Of a DNA stretch of 31,349 bases, positions 23,548 to 31,324 are shown piece by piece. The DNA comes from an uncultured Bacteroidales bacterium (GTDB lineage: Bacteria; Bacteroidota; Bacteroidia; Bacteroidales; Paludibacteraceae). The notes under the pieces are model-generated. The model worked only from the letters and a program-made list of their open reading frames with translations, ran no database searches and was not told where the DNA came from. The stretch's first letter is position 1. Each line of letters starts with the position of its first letter. The DNA lies in the NCBI GenBank assembly GCA_902799875.1, contig CADCCH010000020.1:1-31349 (forward strand), in the 5' to 3' direction. Both the position numbers and the translations under genes were made by a program.

Positions 23548-24803
23548 TATCTTTTGCCCCGCAAAAGATTAATATCTCCACTCATTTGATATACTCCAAT
23601 CACTGCCTCATCGGCATTGAGTTTTTTCTTGTTGTACGAGATCTTGGACATGTATTTGGCGTCCTTGGCGGCATCGGTACCGAGTGCACGGACCACATAG
23701 AAATACGCTCCTTCGGCCGCATTCCGTCCACCGATGGTCCCATCCCATCCTTTGGATGGGTCGTCCGATTCATAAACCAGCTTTCCCCAGCGGTTATACA
23801 CCCATATATGGAACACCGCCAGCGAGCGGTAGGCCACACGGAACTCATCGTTCATTCCGTCGCCGTTGGGTGTGAACACATTCGGCACCGCCAGATAGGA
23901 CTCGGCTATGGCGACGGTCGTCTCGGCGGAGTCCGCCGTACAGAGGTCATTGAGCGCCGTACATACGACGCGGTACGTACCGCGTTCGGTAAAGACGTAG
24001 CGTATATCCTGGTCGCGGCGCGTAGCCAGATGCTCCGCGGCGTGGTAGATGTCCCATTTGAAGAACCGTGCAGCGGGTGTCGGGTTGGAATAGAAAGCTA
24101 CCTCCAGCGCACCGCTGTACTCCGATCCGGTGATCAACTCCTGACTCGTCGGTCGGTTGCGTTCGTTCGATTTCTCCCCCTCCTTTCCTCGTGTGGTAGC
24201 GAGGGAAGTCATCTTGAAATTCACGGCTTTGATGCTGTCGAACGGTACATCGACTTCTATACAACTGTCTGCCATTCCGAGCGCCGTACGCACCTCTTTG
24301 TCGTAACAGAGCGTGACGAGCGTCGAGTCGTACAGGGCATCGAAAGTGATAGTCTTGGTCAGTTTACCGGTCATTACTGCCGCGGAGTCGTACCACGCTT
24401 CTCCGTCCCAGGCGAGCGCCTTATAAGATAAGGAATACGTGTGCGCGCGTGAGGATATATCGCCGTGCGTGATATGGATCACACTGGCATCACAACGCGT
24501 CTCGACCGTGAACGCCAACGAGTCAATCCCTCTGTAGAGTTGGCAGCAGAAATGACAGCCGTTGGCATTGTAACACCCTTCGTCCGGGTAGATCTCGTCC
24601 GTGTTGGACGCATAGACCGAACCATCGGCACGGTACCAATCGACGTCTCCGTCCGGGCACTTGAGGTGAATCTCGTCCTTAAAAATAAACAGCGTATCTG
24701 TACCTTCCACCACCTGCGTCGCCGTGCCTACGCACTCGATCGGGAGCGCGTAGGACACAACGGCACAGAGCGTTAGTAATATTGTTAGAAAATTTCTCGT
24801 CAT
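23547..24803 (-). CDS. Secreted protein with a gliding/T9SS type B C-terminal domain
   Basis: The protein has 418 residues. A signal peptide (MTRNFLTILLTLCAVVSYA) precedes a Cys-rich N-terminal region (CPDGDVDWYRADG, then CYNANGCHFCC). A PKD-like strand region lies near 250-305. The C-terminal domain starts at LAVPNVFTPNGDGMNDEFRV with VYNRWGKLVYES and GWDGTIGGRNAAEGAYFYVV, the CHU_C or type B sorting domain of T9SS cargo. About 32 residues with a lysine-rich segment are inserted between that core and the last strand (GDINLLRGKR). The substrate or partner is unknown. The start codon belongs to an octamer unit. Confidence 0.82.
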   Translation of the reverse strand: MTRNFLTILLTLCAVVSYALPIECVGTATQVVEGTDTLFIFKDEIHLKCPDGDVDWYRADGSVYASNTDEIYPDEGCYNANGCHFCCQLYRGIDSLAFTVETRCDASVIHITHGDISSRAHTYSLSYKALAWDGEAWYDSAAVMTGKLTKTITFDALYDSTLVTLCYDKEVRTALGMADSCIEVDVPFDSIKAVNFKMTSLATTRGKEGEKSNERNRPTSQELITGSEYSGALEVAFYSNPTPAARFFKWDIYHAAEHLATRRDQDIRYVFTERGTYRVVCTALNDLCTADSAETTVAIAESYLAVPNVFTPNGDGMNDEFRVAYRSLAVFHIWVYNRWGKLVYESDDPSKGWDGTIGGRNAAEGAYFYVVRALGTDAAKDAKYMSKISYNKKKLNADEAVIGVYQMSGDINLLRGKR

Positions 24804-24827
24804 GTCGTCATGACGTCATGTCGTCAT
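24796..24827 (-). repeat. Octamer array before the T9SS-type gene (4 x 8 bp, contains the start codon)
   Basis: Minus-strand units ATGACGAC, ATGACGTC, ATGACGAC and ATGACGAG. The fourth unit is the beginning of the coding sequence (Met-Thr-Arg); the array starts 1 bp past the serA stop. Confidence 0.92.
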
Positions 24828-24828
24828 A

Positions 24829-25752
24829 TTATTTATTAACTTGGAAACGCGTATTGCCGTTCTGGATAAAGTCCACAATCTGTTTGGCACCCGCGATACC
24901 GGCATTGATATTGGCCTCGGCGGTCTGTGCACCCATCTTCTTGGGGGTTGCGAAGTAACGTCCCTCGAAGAGCGTACGGAACTTCGCGTCCGCGAGCGGC
25001 ATAATATCGGTCATGTACTTCAGGTCCATACGCTCCTGCATCAAGGTGATCAGACCCTCTTCGTCGATGACCTCTTTGCGGGCGGTGTTGACCAGTACTC
25101 CACCCTTCGGCATCAAGTTCACCAGGTCGTGGTTGATGCTGTTCTTGGTCTCCGGTGTAGCGGGGATATGCAGACTGACGATGTCGCAAGTGCGATACAG
25201 TTCTTCGGCACTGTGAACCGGCTTCACGTTAGCGGCAATCATCGCCTCGTCCGGGCAGTACGCATCGTAGGCATAGACCTCCATACCGAAACCTTGCGCA
25301 ATACGCGCTACGTTACGGCCTACGTTACCGAAGGCATGGATACCGAGTTTCTTGCCCTTCAGCTCCGTGCCGCTCGTGCCGTTGTACAAGTTACGTACGG
25401 CGTACACCATCAGACCGAGTGCCAACTCAGCCACCGCATTACTGTTCTGACCCGGGGTGTTCATCGCTACCACCTTGTGGGCGGTTGCAGCCTCCAGGTC
25501 AATATTATCGTAACCGGCACCGGCACGCACCACGATCTTCAGTTGCTTGGCAGCGTCCAGCACCGCCGCGTCCACAATATCCGAACGGATAATGAGGGCG
25601 TCTGCATCTGCTACCGCCTCCAACAACTGCGCTTTGTCCGTATATTTCTCGAGCAGTGCCAACTCATATCCGGCACCCTCTACCACCTCACGAATGCCGT
25701 CTACGGCTACTTTCGCGAACGGTTTTTCTGTTGCAACTAAAACTTTTGTCAT
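24829..25752 (-). CDS. serA: D-3-phosphoglycerate dehydrogenase, short form with Lys at the catalytic His position
   Basis: The protein has 307 residues, the short type without ACT or ASB regulatory domains. NAD binding is at LGIHAFGNVGRNVA (about 136-149); the substrate/catalytic Arg is in NTAR (Arg225). The segment that normally reads PHIGA is PKKMGA here, so the catalytic His is replaced by Lys272, as known for the Entamoeba-type enzyme. It catalyses the first step of serine synthesis. It is paired with serC upstream. Confidence 0.92.
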   Translation of the reverse strand: MTKVLVATEKPFAKVAVDGIREVVEGAGYELALLEKYTDKAQLLEAVADADALIIRSDIVDAAVLDAAKQLKIVVRAGAGYDNIDLEAATAHKVVAMNTPGQNSNAVAELALGLMVYAVRNLYNGTSGTELKGKKLGIHAFGNVGRNVARIAQGFGMEVYAYDAYCPDEAMIAANVKPVHSAEELYRTCDIVSLHIPATPETKNSINHDLVNLMPKGGVLVNTARKEVIDEEGLITLMQERMDLKYMTDIMPLADAKFRTLFEGRYFATPKKMGAQTAEANINAGIAGAKQIVDFIQNGNTRFQVNK

Positions 25753-25758
25753 AATTCT

Positions 25759-25798
25759 TTCGTCATTACGTCATAACGTTATTACGTTATAACGATTA
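25759..25798 (-). repeat. Octamer array between serC and serA (4-5 x 8 bp)
   Basis: Minus-strand units, after a partial TAATCGTT that contains the serC stop, are ATAACGTA, ATAACGTT, ATGACGTA and ATGACGAA. The serA ATG follows 6 bp later and also reads ATGAC, but is not in phase. Confidence 0.9.
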
Positions 25799-26875
25799 AT
25801 GTAAACTCTCGTACTCTTTAATGCAATCCACTAAGGCCTGAACGCCTTCCAAATCCATAGCATTATAACACGAAGCGCGGAAACCACCTACCAGACGGTG
25901 ACCCTTGATGCCCACCATACCACGCTCGGTAGCGAACTTGAAGAAGTCGTCCTGCAGATCCTCGTATCCCGGTTTGAAGACGAAGCAGATGTTCATACGA
26001 CTGCGGTCTTCTTTCTTGGCGATGGTCGGCATAAAGAGCTTCGACTCGTCGAGGCACTTATAGAGCAGGTCGGCTTTGGCCTTGTTGCGCTCCTCGATCC
26101 ACTTCACACCACCGTGTGCTTTGAGCCAACGAAGCGTCAGCACCGCAGTATAAACCGGCAGAACAGGAGGCGTGTTGAACATCGAACCGCCGTCGATATG
26201 GGTCTGGTAATTGAGCATGGTCGGGATGTAACGGCTTACTTTACCCAGACAACTCTCTTTGATGATCACGAACGTCACACCGGCCGGCGCGAGGTTCTTC
26301 TGCGCACCGCCGTAGATGATATCGTACTGGCTCACGTCGATCGGACGACTCAGGATATCCGAACTCATATCGGCTACCAAAGGTACATTGCCTTTCTTTT
26401 TGTAGATCTGAGCCAACTTCTCGTCGTTGATCTCGGTACCGAAGATGGTGTTGTTGGTCGTGATATGGAAATAATCGGCGTCCTGCGGAATCTCGTATTC
26501 GGTCGGGATGTCCGTCGTGCTGGCCGCTACTTCGATGGCCTCACCGAAACCCTTGGCTTCCTTTAGTGCTTTCTTGCTCCATACACCGGTGTTCAGGTAA
26601 GCAGCCTTGTGCTCCAGCAGGTTAAACGGCACCATGCAGAACTGCAGGCTTGCACCGCCGCCTAAGAACAGCACGCGGTATCCTTCGGGAACGTTCAGCA
26701 GCTCTTTCATCAGGGCTTCCGCTTCGTCCATCACCGGTTGGAAATACTTCGCGCGGTGCGAGATCTCCAGAACCGACAGACCTTCTCCCTGAAAATCGAT
26801 CACGGCCTCCGCCGTTTGTTTGATCACTTCTTGCGGCAGGATACTCGGTCCTGCGTTAAAATTGTACTTTTTCAT
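25796..26875 (-). CDS. serC: Phosphoserine aminotransferase
   Basis: The protein has 359 residues. [10 protein letters not shown] opens the chain; [17 protein letters not shown] (about 71-87) is the cofactor phosphate region and [11 protein letters not shown] carries the PLP lysine Lys193. [14 protein letters not shown] near the C-terminus is the substrate-binding arginine segment. It makes phosphoserine from 3-phosphohydroxypyruvate, the product of SerA. The gene lies 3 bp after the carboxyltransferase gene. Confidence 0.96.
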   Translation of the reverse strand: MKKYNFNAGPSILPQEVIKQTAEAVIDFQGEGLSVLEISHRAKYFQPVMDEAEALMKELLNVPEGYRVLFLGGGASLQFCMVPFNLLEHKAAYLNTGVWSKKALKEAKGFGEAIEVAASTTDIPTEYEIPQDADYFHITTNNTIFGTEINDEKLAQIYKKKGNVPLVADMSSDILSRPIDVSQYDIIYGGAQKNLAPAGVTFVIIKESCLGKVSRYIPTMLNYQTHIDGGSMFNTPPVLPVYTAVLTLRWLKAHGGVKWIEERNKAKADLLYKCLDESKLFMPTIAKKEDRSRMNICFVFKPGYEDLQDDFFKFATERGMVGIKGHRLVGGFRASCYNAMDLEGVQALVDCIKEYESLH

Positions 26876-26878
26876 GTC

Positions 26879-28531
26879 TTATTTAAGTGTATAAAATTTA
26901 TGATTCCATGCGGTGGGTTTGATATGCGGTAAGGCAATCGTACCCTCTTTCTGCTTCTTACCAGCCAGGTACAGCGCATACGCAACCGCTGCCAGGTCGT
27001 CGTCGGCCTTCTGAGAATTCTGATTACTCGGAATACTCGGAGTACTCGGAATGGCCTGCGCTACTCCCGCTTTAGCCCGGCGCTGCTCAAGATCCTTCAG
27101 GAATTGCTCCTTCGCCAGACCGCTCTTGAACTCACGGTACTGTTTCTCGTGCATCGAGAACTCAAACAGCTCCTCGTCGTCCTGACCACGATCCCAGCCC
27201 AGCTCTTCCATCTCTTTGATGAAACGCGGCAACTCGTTCGGGTACAGTTTTTGCGGATCGTCCGTGTAGAACTCGTAACCTTTCTCTTTGGCCAACTCAA
27301 TAATCTCCGGAGCCAACTCACCCGGTAACTTACCACTCTTGCCGAGGATCATACCCCACATCGCCGGATCCATGCGCGTGAAGTCTTTCTCACCCATCGA
27401 ACGGCTAAACAGGTTCATCAGCGCGGCGTTCTTCACGTACTGGCTGAACGGCGTTACCAGACACGGTGTACCGAGCATCGGCCAGATACGTTGTACCTCG
27501 TCGAACAGTTGTACGAGCAGTTCGTCTTCCGACAACTCTTTCTCTCCTTTCTTCTTGAGGTTCGCGTTGATGGCGGCGTGCATGCCCTTGAGGTCAGCCA
27601 TCAGCGAACCCATCATACCGCCCGGCAGACCACAACCTACCAGCAGACTCGTCATCAACGCGTTCTTCGGGTCAATCCAATACCCTAAGAAATCATCAAT
27701 GAACTCCTGCGTCAGGCTACGCGCCTCCATGTAGGCCTTCATGTTGATGTCCTTCACCCTAAATCCTGCGTCTTTCAACATCGCCTGGATGGTGATCACG
27801 TCCGGGTGTACTTTACCCCAACTGAGCGGCTCCATCGCTACGTCCAGCACGTCACCACCGGCTTTCGCTACCTCTAACATCGAAGCCACACTAAAGCCCG
27901 GGCCTGTATGGCCGTGATATTGAATAATGATATCGGGATGTTTCTCTTTGATAGCGGCTACGATCACGCCGAGCATGTGCGGACGACCGATACCGGCCAT
28001 GTCCTTCAAACAGATCTCCTGCGCACCGCCCTCAATCAGCTGCTCCGCGAGGTTGATATAATACTCCGCCGTGTGTACCTTCGAATAGGTGATACACATC
28101 GTCGCTTGTGCAGTCATACCCGCCTCTTTCGCCCACTTGATGGACGGAATGATGTTCCGCGGGTCATTCAGACCGCAGAAGATACGTGTTATATCTGTAC
28201 CCTGCGCGTGTTTCACTTTGTACATCAACTGCCTTACATCAGCCGGCACCGGGTTCATACGCAACGCGTTCAGACCGCGGTCCAACATATGCGTCTTGAT
28301 ACCCGCCTCATTGAAGGGCTTACAGAACGTACGCACCGCCAGATTCGGGTTCTCTCCGTACAATAGGTTCACCTGCTCACTCGCACCGCCGTTGGTCTCT
28401 ACACGGTCAAAACAGCCCATGTCGATGATCACCGGCGCAATCCGCGCCAACTGATCCTTACGAGGCACGTACTTACCGCTACTCTGCCACATGTCGCGGT
28501 ACACCAGCGAAAATTGAATTTCCTTTTTCAT
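26879..28531 (-). CDS. Pyruvate/oxaloacetate carboxyltransferase (OadA/PycB type) without biotin domain, with OadG-like tail
   Basis: The protein has 550 residues. The TIM-barrel carboxyltransferase domain (about 1-300) has YRDMWQS (metal Asp13), the carboxylated lysine Lys176 in CLKDMAG and metal ligands His206 and His208 in YHGHTGPG; the conserved PYC/OADA domain follows to about 460. The usual C-terminal biotinyl domain (MKM) is missing. After a 9-bp-repeat linker (IPSTPSIPS, from residue 494) comes a tail, LAAVAYALYLAGKKQ to TAWNHKFYTLK, that resembles the cytosolic end of the OadG gamma subunit. A separate biotin carrier must serve it. The role is C3/C4 carboxyl transfer, possibly in a sodium-pumping complex. 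Confidence 0.88.
   Translation of the reverse strand: MKKEIQFSLVYRDMWQSSGKYVPRKDQLARIAPVIIDMGCFDRVETNGGASEQVNLLYGENPNLAVRTFCKPFNEAGIKTHMLDRGLNALRMNPVPADVRQLMYKVKHAQGTDITRIFCGLNDPRNIIPSIKWAKEAGMTAQATMCITYSKVHTAEYYINLAEQLIEGGAQEICLKDMAGIGRPHMLGVIVAAIKEKHPDIIIQYHGHTGPGFSVASMLEVAKAGGDVLDVAMEPLSWGKVHPDVITIQAMLKDAGFRVKDINMKAYMEARSLTQEFIDDFLGYWIDPKNALMTSLLVGCGLPGGMMGSLMADLKGMHAAINANLKKKGEKELSEDELLVQLFDEVQRIWPMLGTPCLVTPFSQYVKNAALMNLFSRSMGEKDFTRMDPAMWGMILGKSGKLPGELAPEIIELAKEKGYEFYTDDPQKLYPNELPRFIKEMEELGWDRGQDDEELFEFSMHEKQYREFKSGLAKEQFLKDLEQRRAKAGVAQAIPSTPSIPSNQNSQKADDDLAAVAYALYLAGKKQKEGTIALPHIKPTAWNHKFYTLK
27017..27052 (-). repeat. Nonamer array in the carboxyltransferase linker (4 x 9 bp, last one degenerate)
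   Basis: Minus-strand units ATTCCGAGT, ACTCCGAGT, ATTCCGAGT and AATCAGAAT encode Ile/Thr-Pro-Ser three times, then Asn-Gln-Asn. Because the period is nine the linker can lengthen or shorten without a frameshift. Confidence 0.85.
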
Positions 28532-28555
28532 GTATTATTGATTTTTATTATATTT

Positions 28556-28595
28556 CGTAATAACGTGATCTCGTGATCTCGTGATCACGCGATAT
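28556..28595 (-). repeat. Octamer array between wzi-like gene and carboxyltransferase (5 x 8 bp)
   Basis: In plus-strand writing the units are CGTAATAA, CGTGATCT, CGTGATCT, CGTGATCA and CGCGATAT. On the coding strand every unit ends in CG, most in ACG. The array ends 1 bp before the region of the carboxyltransferase leader and 1 bp from the upstream stop codon at 28597. The carboxyltransferase ATG is 24 bp further on. Confidence 0.85.
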
Positions 28596-28596
28596 C

Positions 28597-30378
28597 CTAA
28601 AATCCAAAACTTAATCCGCAACTCATCGTCAGGTTCTTGCCCTGCAGATAGACCGGACTGTACTGCTCCAGGTCCGCTGCATTCCCTGCCCGCGCGTAGT
28701 TATACGCCATATCGATATGCGCGTAGCAGTTGTTAAACACCTCATACACCGCGCGGAAACTAATCTCGTCGTTCTTCCAGATCGCGTTCTTGAACGGTGT
28801 CTGCGAGATGATATTCTTGATGTCCCCGCGGATATAATCGTACGCTGTATATTTGGTATCACGCGTATAATCGAGTGTCAGACGCAGACTCCGCGTCGGA
28901 CGGTAACTTAACTGCAACCAGATACTCTGCGCGTTGGCACCCATATAGTGCCCCATCTGGTAGCTGTTCGACGTATAGTCCAGCACTGCAATCGAGTGTA
29001 CATACGTCGCAATATAACTCCGCATAAACTCGCCCCTTAACGCCAAGCCTTTTACCGGCCAACCGCTCCAGTTGAAGCCCACCAGGTATGAGATCGGGTT
29101 CTTCTGCGGATTGCTCTTCTTCAGACGCGCTAATTTGAACTCATCCAGGAAGAACGAACCGTACAGCCGTAGATGATCGGTCGGACGCACCGTGATCGTT
29201 GCAAAAGCCTGACTGTTCTGGTTCTCCGTACTCATCCCCTTCGTCAACAAATGATCCAGCGATTTGTAGAACGCAATCGGAATGAAGTAGGCCGCTTGTA
29301 CGTTCCGCTCCGCATACACAATCGAGTTACCGAAACCGAACTGAATATACTTGCACGGCATAAACGTGAACATATTTGCCGCCATGAACTTATTCGCCGG
29401 CCGGTAGTTGTACTTCGTCACGCCTTCCTTGTAGTTCTCTGCGTAGTAATAGGTCGAGTCTATCACATTGCTCACCAACCACGCATGGAAATAATCGAAC
29501 TGGAACCACTTGCAGGGTGTTAACTGCAGCGTCAGCATCGGAACGGCAGGATTGTGTGCCGACAAAATATTCGAACAGTGCTGGGCATCTCCCCAAGTCA
29601 CCCGCTCACGCTGAATACCGATACTACCCCACCAGGCATACAACGAGATTCCGCCACGAGAATCCGAGAAATCACCACCGTAGTTGGACTCCTTGTACTG
29701 CACACCCGCCAGATTATTCAGGTACTGCGGCTTCGTCACACGCGCACCGCTAATTTGGTCATAGATCGTCGGGAAATAACTCTCTTTCAATCGGGTCCCA
29801 TCCCAGCTGTTGTCCCTTATCGAGCCCCAGATCGAGACATGGTGCGCGATATCCATCTGGATCTCTGCGCCGTACACACGGTGCGTCAAAAGGCCCTTCT
29901 TGTTATAACTCAGGTCCATACCTAAGATCGGACGCACCCGCATCTTGAAGATCTTGTCTTTCGTCAGTATATGCAGACTCGGGTCCGCCAGATTGAGGTT
30001 CGACACCGCGGTCTTCCATTGCGTCACATGCTTGTGACCGTACGAGTAATAAGTAGGAAGCGTGTCGCATTCCAACGCGAAGTCCTGCAGATAGAACTGA
30101 AGGTCCTCCAGCTGCCTTCTCTCTCCGTACGTCAGTCCGCCATTTAATTCTTCATTTTTAATTTTTAATTTCTCGTACGCCTCCATCAACCGCGCCGCGA
30201 TATAATCCCGCGTGTACGGTTTGACCGCTGCATTCGTCTCAATCACACCATCCGTCGTCAACTCCTCCAGAAAATCATACACCTCCGTGTACTCGATCAT
30301 CTGAGGAATGCGTTGAGCACTTAGGCTTAACGAGAGACTCGCCGCAAAAATAAATCCTATCTGTCGTAATGTCGTCAT
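28597..30378 (-). CDS. Wzi-like capsule assembly / outer membrane beta-barrel protein
   Basis: The protein has 593 residues. A signal peptide (MTTLRQIGFIFAASLSLSLSAQ) precedes a helical N-terminal part (about 23-110) and a long alternating beta-barrel that ends LTMSCGLSFGF with a terminal aromatic, as outer membrane barrels do. RVTWGDAQHCSNILSAHNPAVPMLTLQLTPCKWFQFDYFHAWL (shown here in outline, near 270-312) is the Wzi block; Wzi anchors capsule at the cell surface. No other capsule genes are nearby. A heptamer array encodes residues 70-78 in the periplasmic part and an octamer array holds the start codon. Confidence 0.8.
   Translation of the reverse strand: MTTLRQIGFIFAASLSLSLSAQRIPQMIEYTEVYDFLEELTTDGVIETNAAVKPYTRDYIAARLMEAYEKLKIKNEELNGGLTYGERRQLEDLQFYLQDFALECDTLPTYYSYGHKHVTQWKTAVSNLNLADPSLHILTKDKIFKMRVRPILGMDLSYNKKGLLTHRVYGAEIQMDIAHHVSIWGSIRDNSWDGTRLKESYFPTIYDQISGARVTKPQYLNNLAGVQYKESNYGGDFSDSRGGISLYAWWGSIGIQRERVTWGDAQHCSNILSAHNPAVPMLTLQLTPCKWFQFDYFHAWLVSNVIDSTYYYAENYKEGVTKYNYRPANKFMAANMFTFMPCKYIQFGFGNSIVYAERNVQAAYFIPIAFYKSLDHLLTKGMSTENQNSQAFATITVRPTDHLRLYGSFFLDEFKLARLKKSNPQKNPISYLVGFNWSGWPVKGLALRGEFMRSYIATYVHSIAVLDYTSNSYQMGHYMGANAQSIWLQLSYRPTRSLRLTLDYTRDTKYTAYDYIRGDIKNIISQTPFKNAIWKNDEISFRAVYEVFNNCYAHIDMAYNYARAGNAADLEQYSPVYLQGKNLTMSCGLSFGF
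30144..30171 (-). repeat. Heptamer array inside the wzi-like gene (4 x 7 bp)
   Basis: Minus-strand units AAATTAA, AAATTAA, AAATGAA and GAATTAA encode KLKIKNEEL (residues 70-78). The units match those of the array behind dcp, 9 kb away, yet here they are read as protein. Confidence 0.85.
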
Positions 30379-30394
30379 AACGTTAGAACGTTAT
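30363..30394 (-). repeat. Octamer array spanning the ompH stop and the wzi start (4 x 8 bp)
   Basis: Minus-strand units ATAACGTT, CTAACGTT, ATGACGAC and ATTACGAC. The first unit begins inside the OmpH-like stop codon; the third unit provides the wzi-like ATG and the fourth is coding (Met-Thr-Thr-Leu). Confidence 0.9.
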
Positions 30395-31017
30395 TACTTC
30401 TGGTACCGTGCGTTTAAGCCTTCGATAACTTCATCTGTAATATCGTATCCTGCGGTCTTGTTCAGCAAGATCGCGTCATTGAGTATCAGATGGTAACGAC
30501 CGTCGCTGTTCATCTCGCGCAAATAAGCCTGCACGCTGTCCTGCAACTGTTGGGTCAATTCCGACTGCTGTGCCATAAAATCATTACTCAACTTCTGACG
30601 CAGGTTCTCCAGGTCCTGTTGTTTCACCATCAACTGCTGCTCTTTCTTCTGCAATCGACTCTGCTCGCTCTCTGCACGCTCACGACTCAGGAAAGCACCG
30701 GCCTCTACCTTCTTCTGGAAGTTCAGCACGTCCTGCTGGAAACTCTCGTACTCTTTTTGGAAGGCTTTAGCACGATCGTCGAGTTTCACCATCGACTCCT
30801 CGTACTGACTCTGTAGCTTCTCCGAAGACTCCACCGCCAAGGTGTAGTGCAGCAGAATCGAGTCGGTGTTCACAATCGCAATCGGCAACAAATCTCCCTG
30901 TGCCTCTACCGTCTCACCGGCTTTCTTTGCCCACGGATTCACCGTAAAAAACAACACAAACAAGGCAACTACTCCCGCTGCCAAAATCGATTCAACCAAT
31001 AAATTAATCTTGTTCAT
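30394..31017 (-). CDS. OmpH/Skp-like protein with N-terminal membrane anchor
   Basis: The protein has 207 residues. It begins with a membrane segment (about 10-28) that lacks a clear signal-peptidase site, so it is probably an anchored periplasmic protein. The OmpH pattern follows: IAIVNTDSILLHYTLA (about 47-62), a long coiled coil (65-150) and a globular end with LILNDAILLNKTAGYDITDEVIEGLN. Skp-type proteins hold unfolded outer membrane proteins, which fits the adjacent barrel gene downstream. No promoter is recognisable in the 108-bp gap upstream. Confidence 0.87.
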   Translation of the reverse strand: MNKINLLVESILAAGVVALFVLFFTVNPWAKKAGETVEAQGDLLPIAIVNTDSILLHYTLAVESSEKLQSQYEESMVKLDDRAKAFQKEYESFQQDVLNFQKKVEAGAFLSRERAESEQSRLQKKEQQLMVKQQDLENLRQKLSNDFMAQQSELTQQLQDSVQAYLREMNSDGRYHLILNDAILLNKTAGYDITDEVIEGLNARYQK

Positions 31018-31033
31018 TTTATAATGTATTTAA

Positions 31034-31128
31034 ATGTTTTTGATGTTTTTGTCTGATTATTTATAGAAATTTGCAAAATTCAAAGATTTATTCGAACGAG
31101 TTATGTTAAATTTATTTATAAATAATCA
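31034..31128. repeat. Inverted repeat and short nonamer repeat upstream of the OmpH-like gene
   Basis: TGATTATTTATA (31054-31065) and TATAAATAATCA (31117-31128) are perfect 12-bp inverted copies separated by 51 bp; the second includes the stop codon of the small membrane protein gene. Next to it ATGTTTTTG occurs twice in tandem (31034-31051). Nothing else is recognisable in this gap. Confidence 0.6.
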
Positions 31129-31314
31129 GTGTTTTTTTTGTTTTTTTCTTTCAATTGTATCCTCACTTATCGCGCAATGAATTTTGTCTTTTTTCATCCT
31201 TTCATTTTGATGAATATGCTGCGACCGGAACGAGTGATCCTTGCGGAAGATCACCCCCACACTCAGCAGCAACATCGCCGCCCCCACCAGTCCTATTACT
31301 ATCAGTATAGACAT
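31126..31314 (-). CDS. Small membrane protein conserved in Bacteroidetes
   Basis: The protein has 62 residues: one membrane helix (about 3-22), then a basic cytosolic tail. The tail pattern HIxxNERMKKDKIHCAxSEDxxER resembles short Bacteroidetes proteins annotated only as membrane or secreted proteins. The function is unknown. It has its own promoter at the window edge and a leader of roughly 10 nt, and it is followed by the inverted repeat above. Confidence 0.7.
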   Translation of the reverse strand: MSILIVIGLVGAAMLLLSVGVIFRKDHSFRSQHIHQNERMKKDKIHCAISEDTIERKKQKKH

Positions 31315-31324
31315 AAATCGGGTG

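Noticed and set aside
31018..31125. A promoter for the OmpH-like gene
   Set aside because: AATCTTTG occurs but has no TTTG at the right distance and lacks the TA, so I do not call it.
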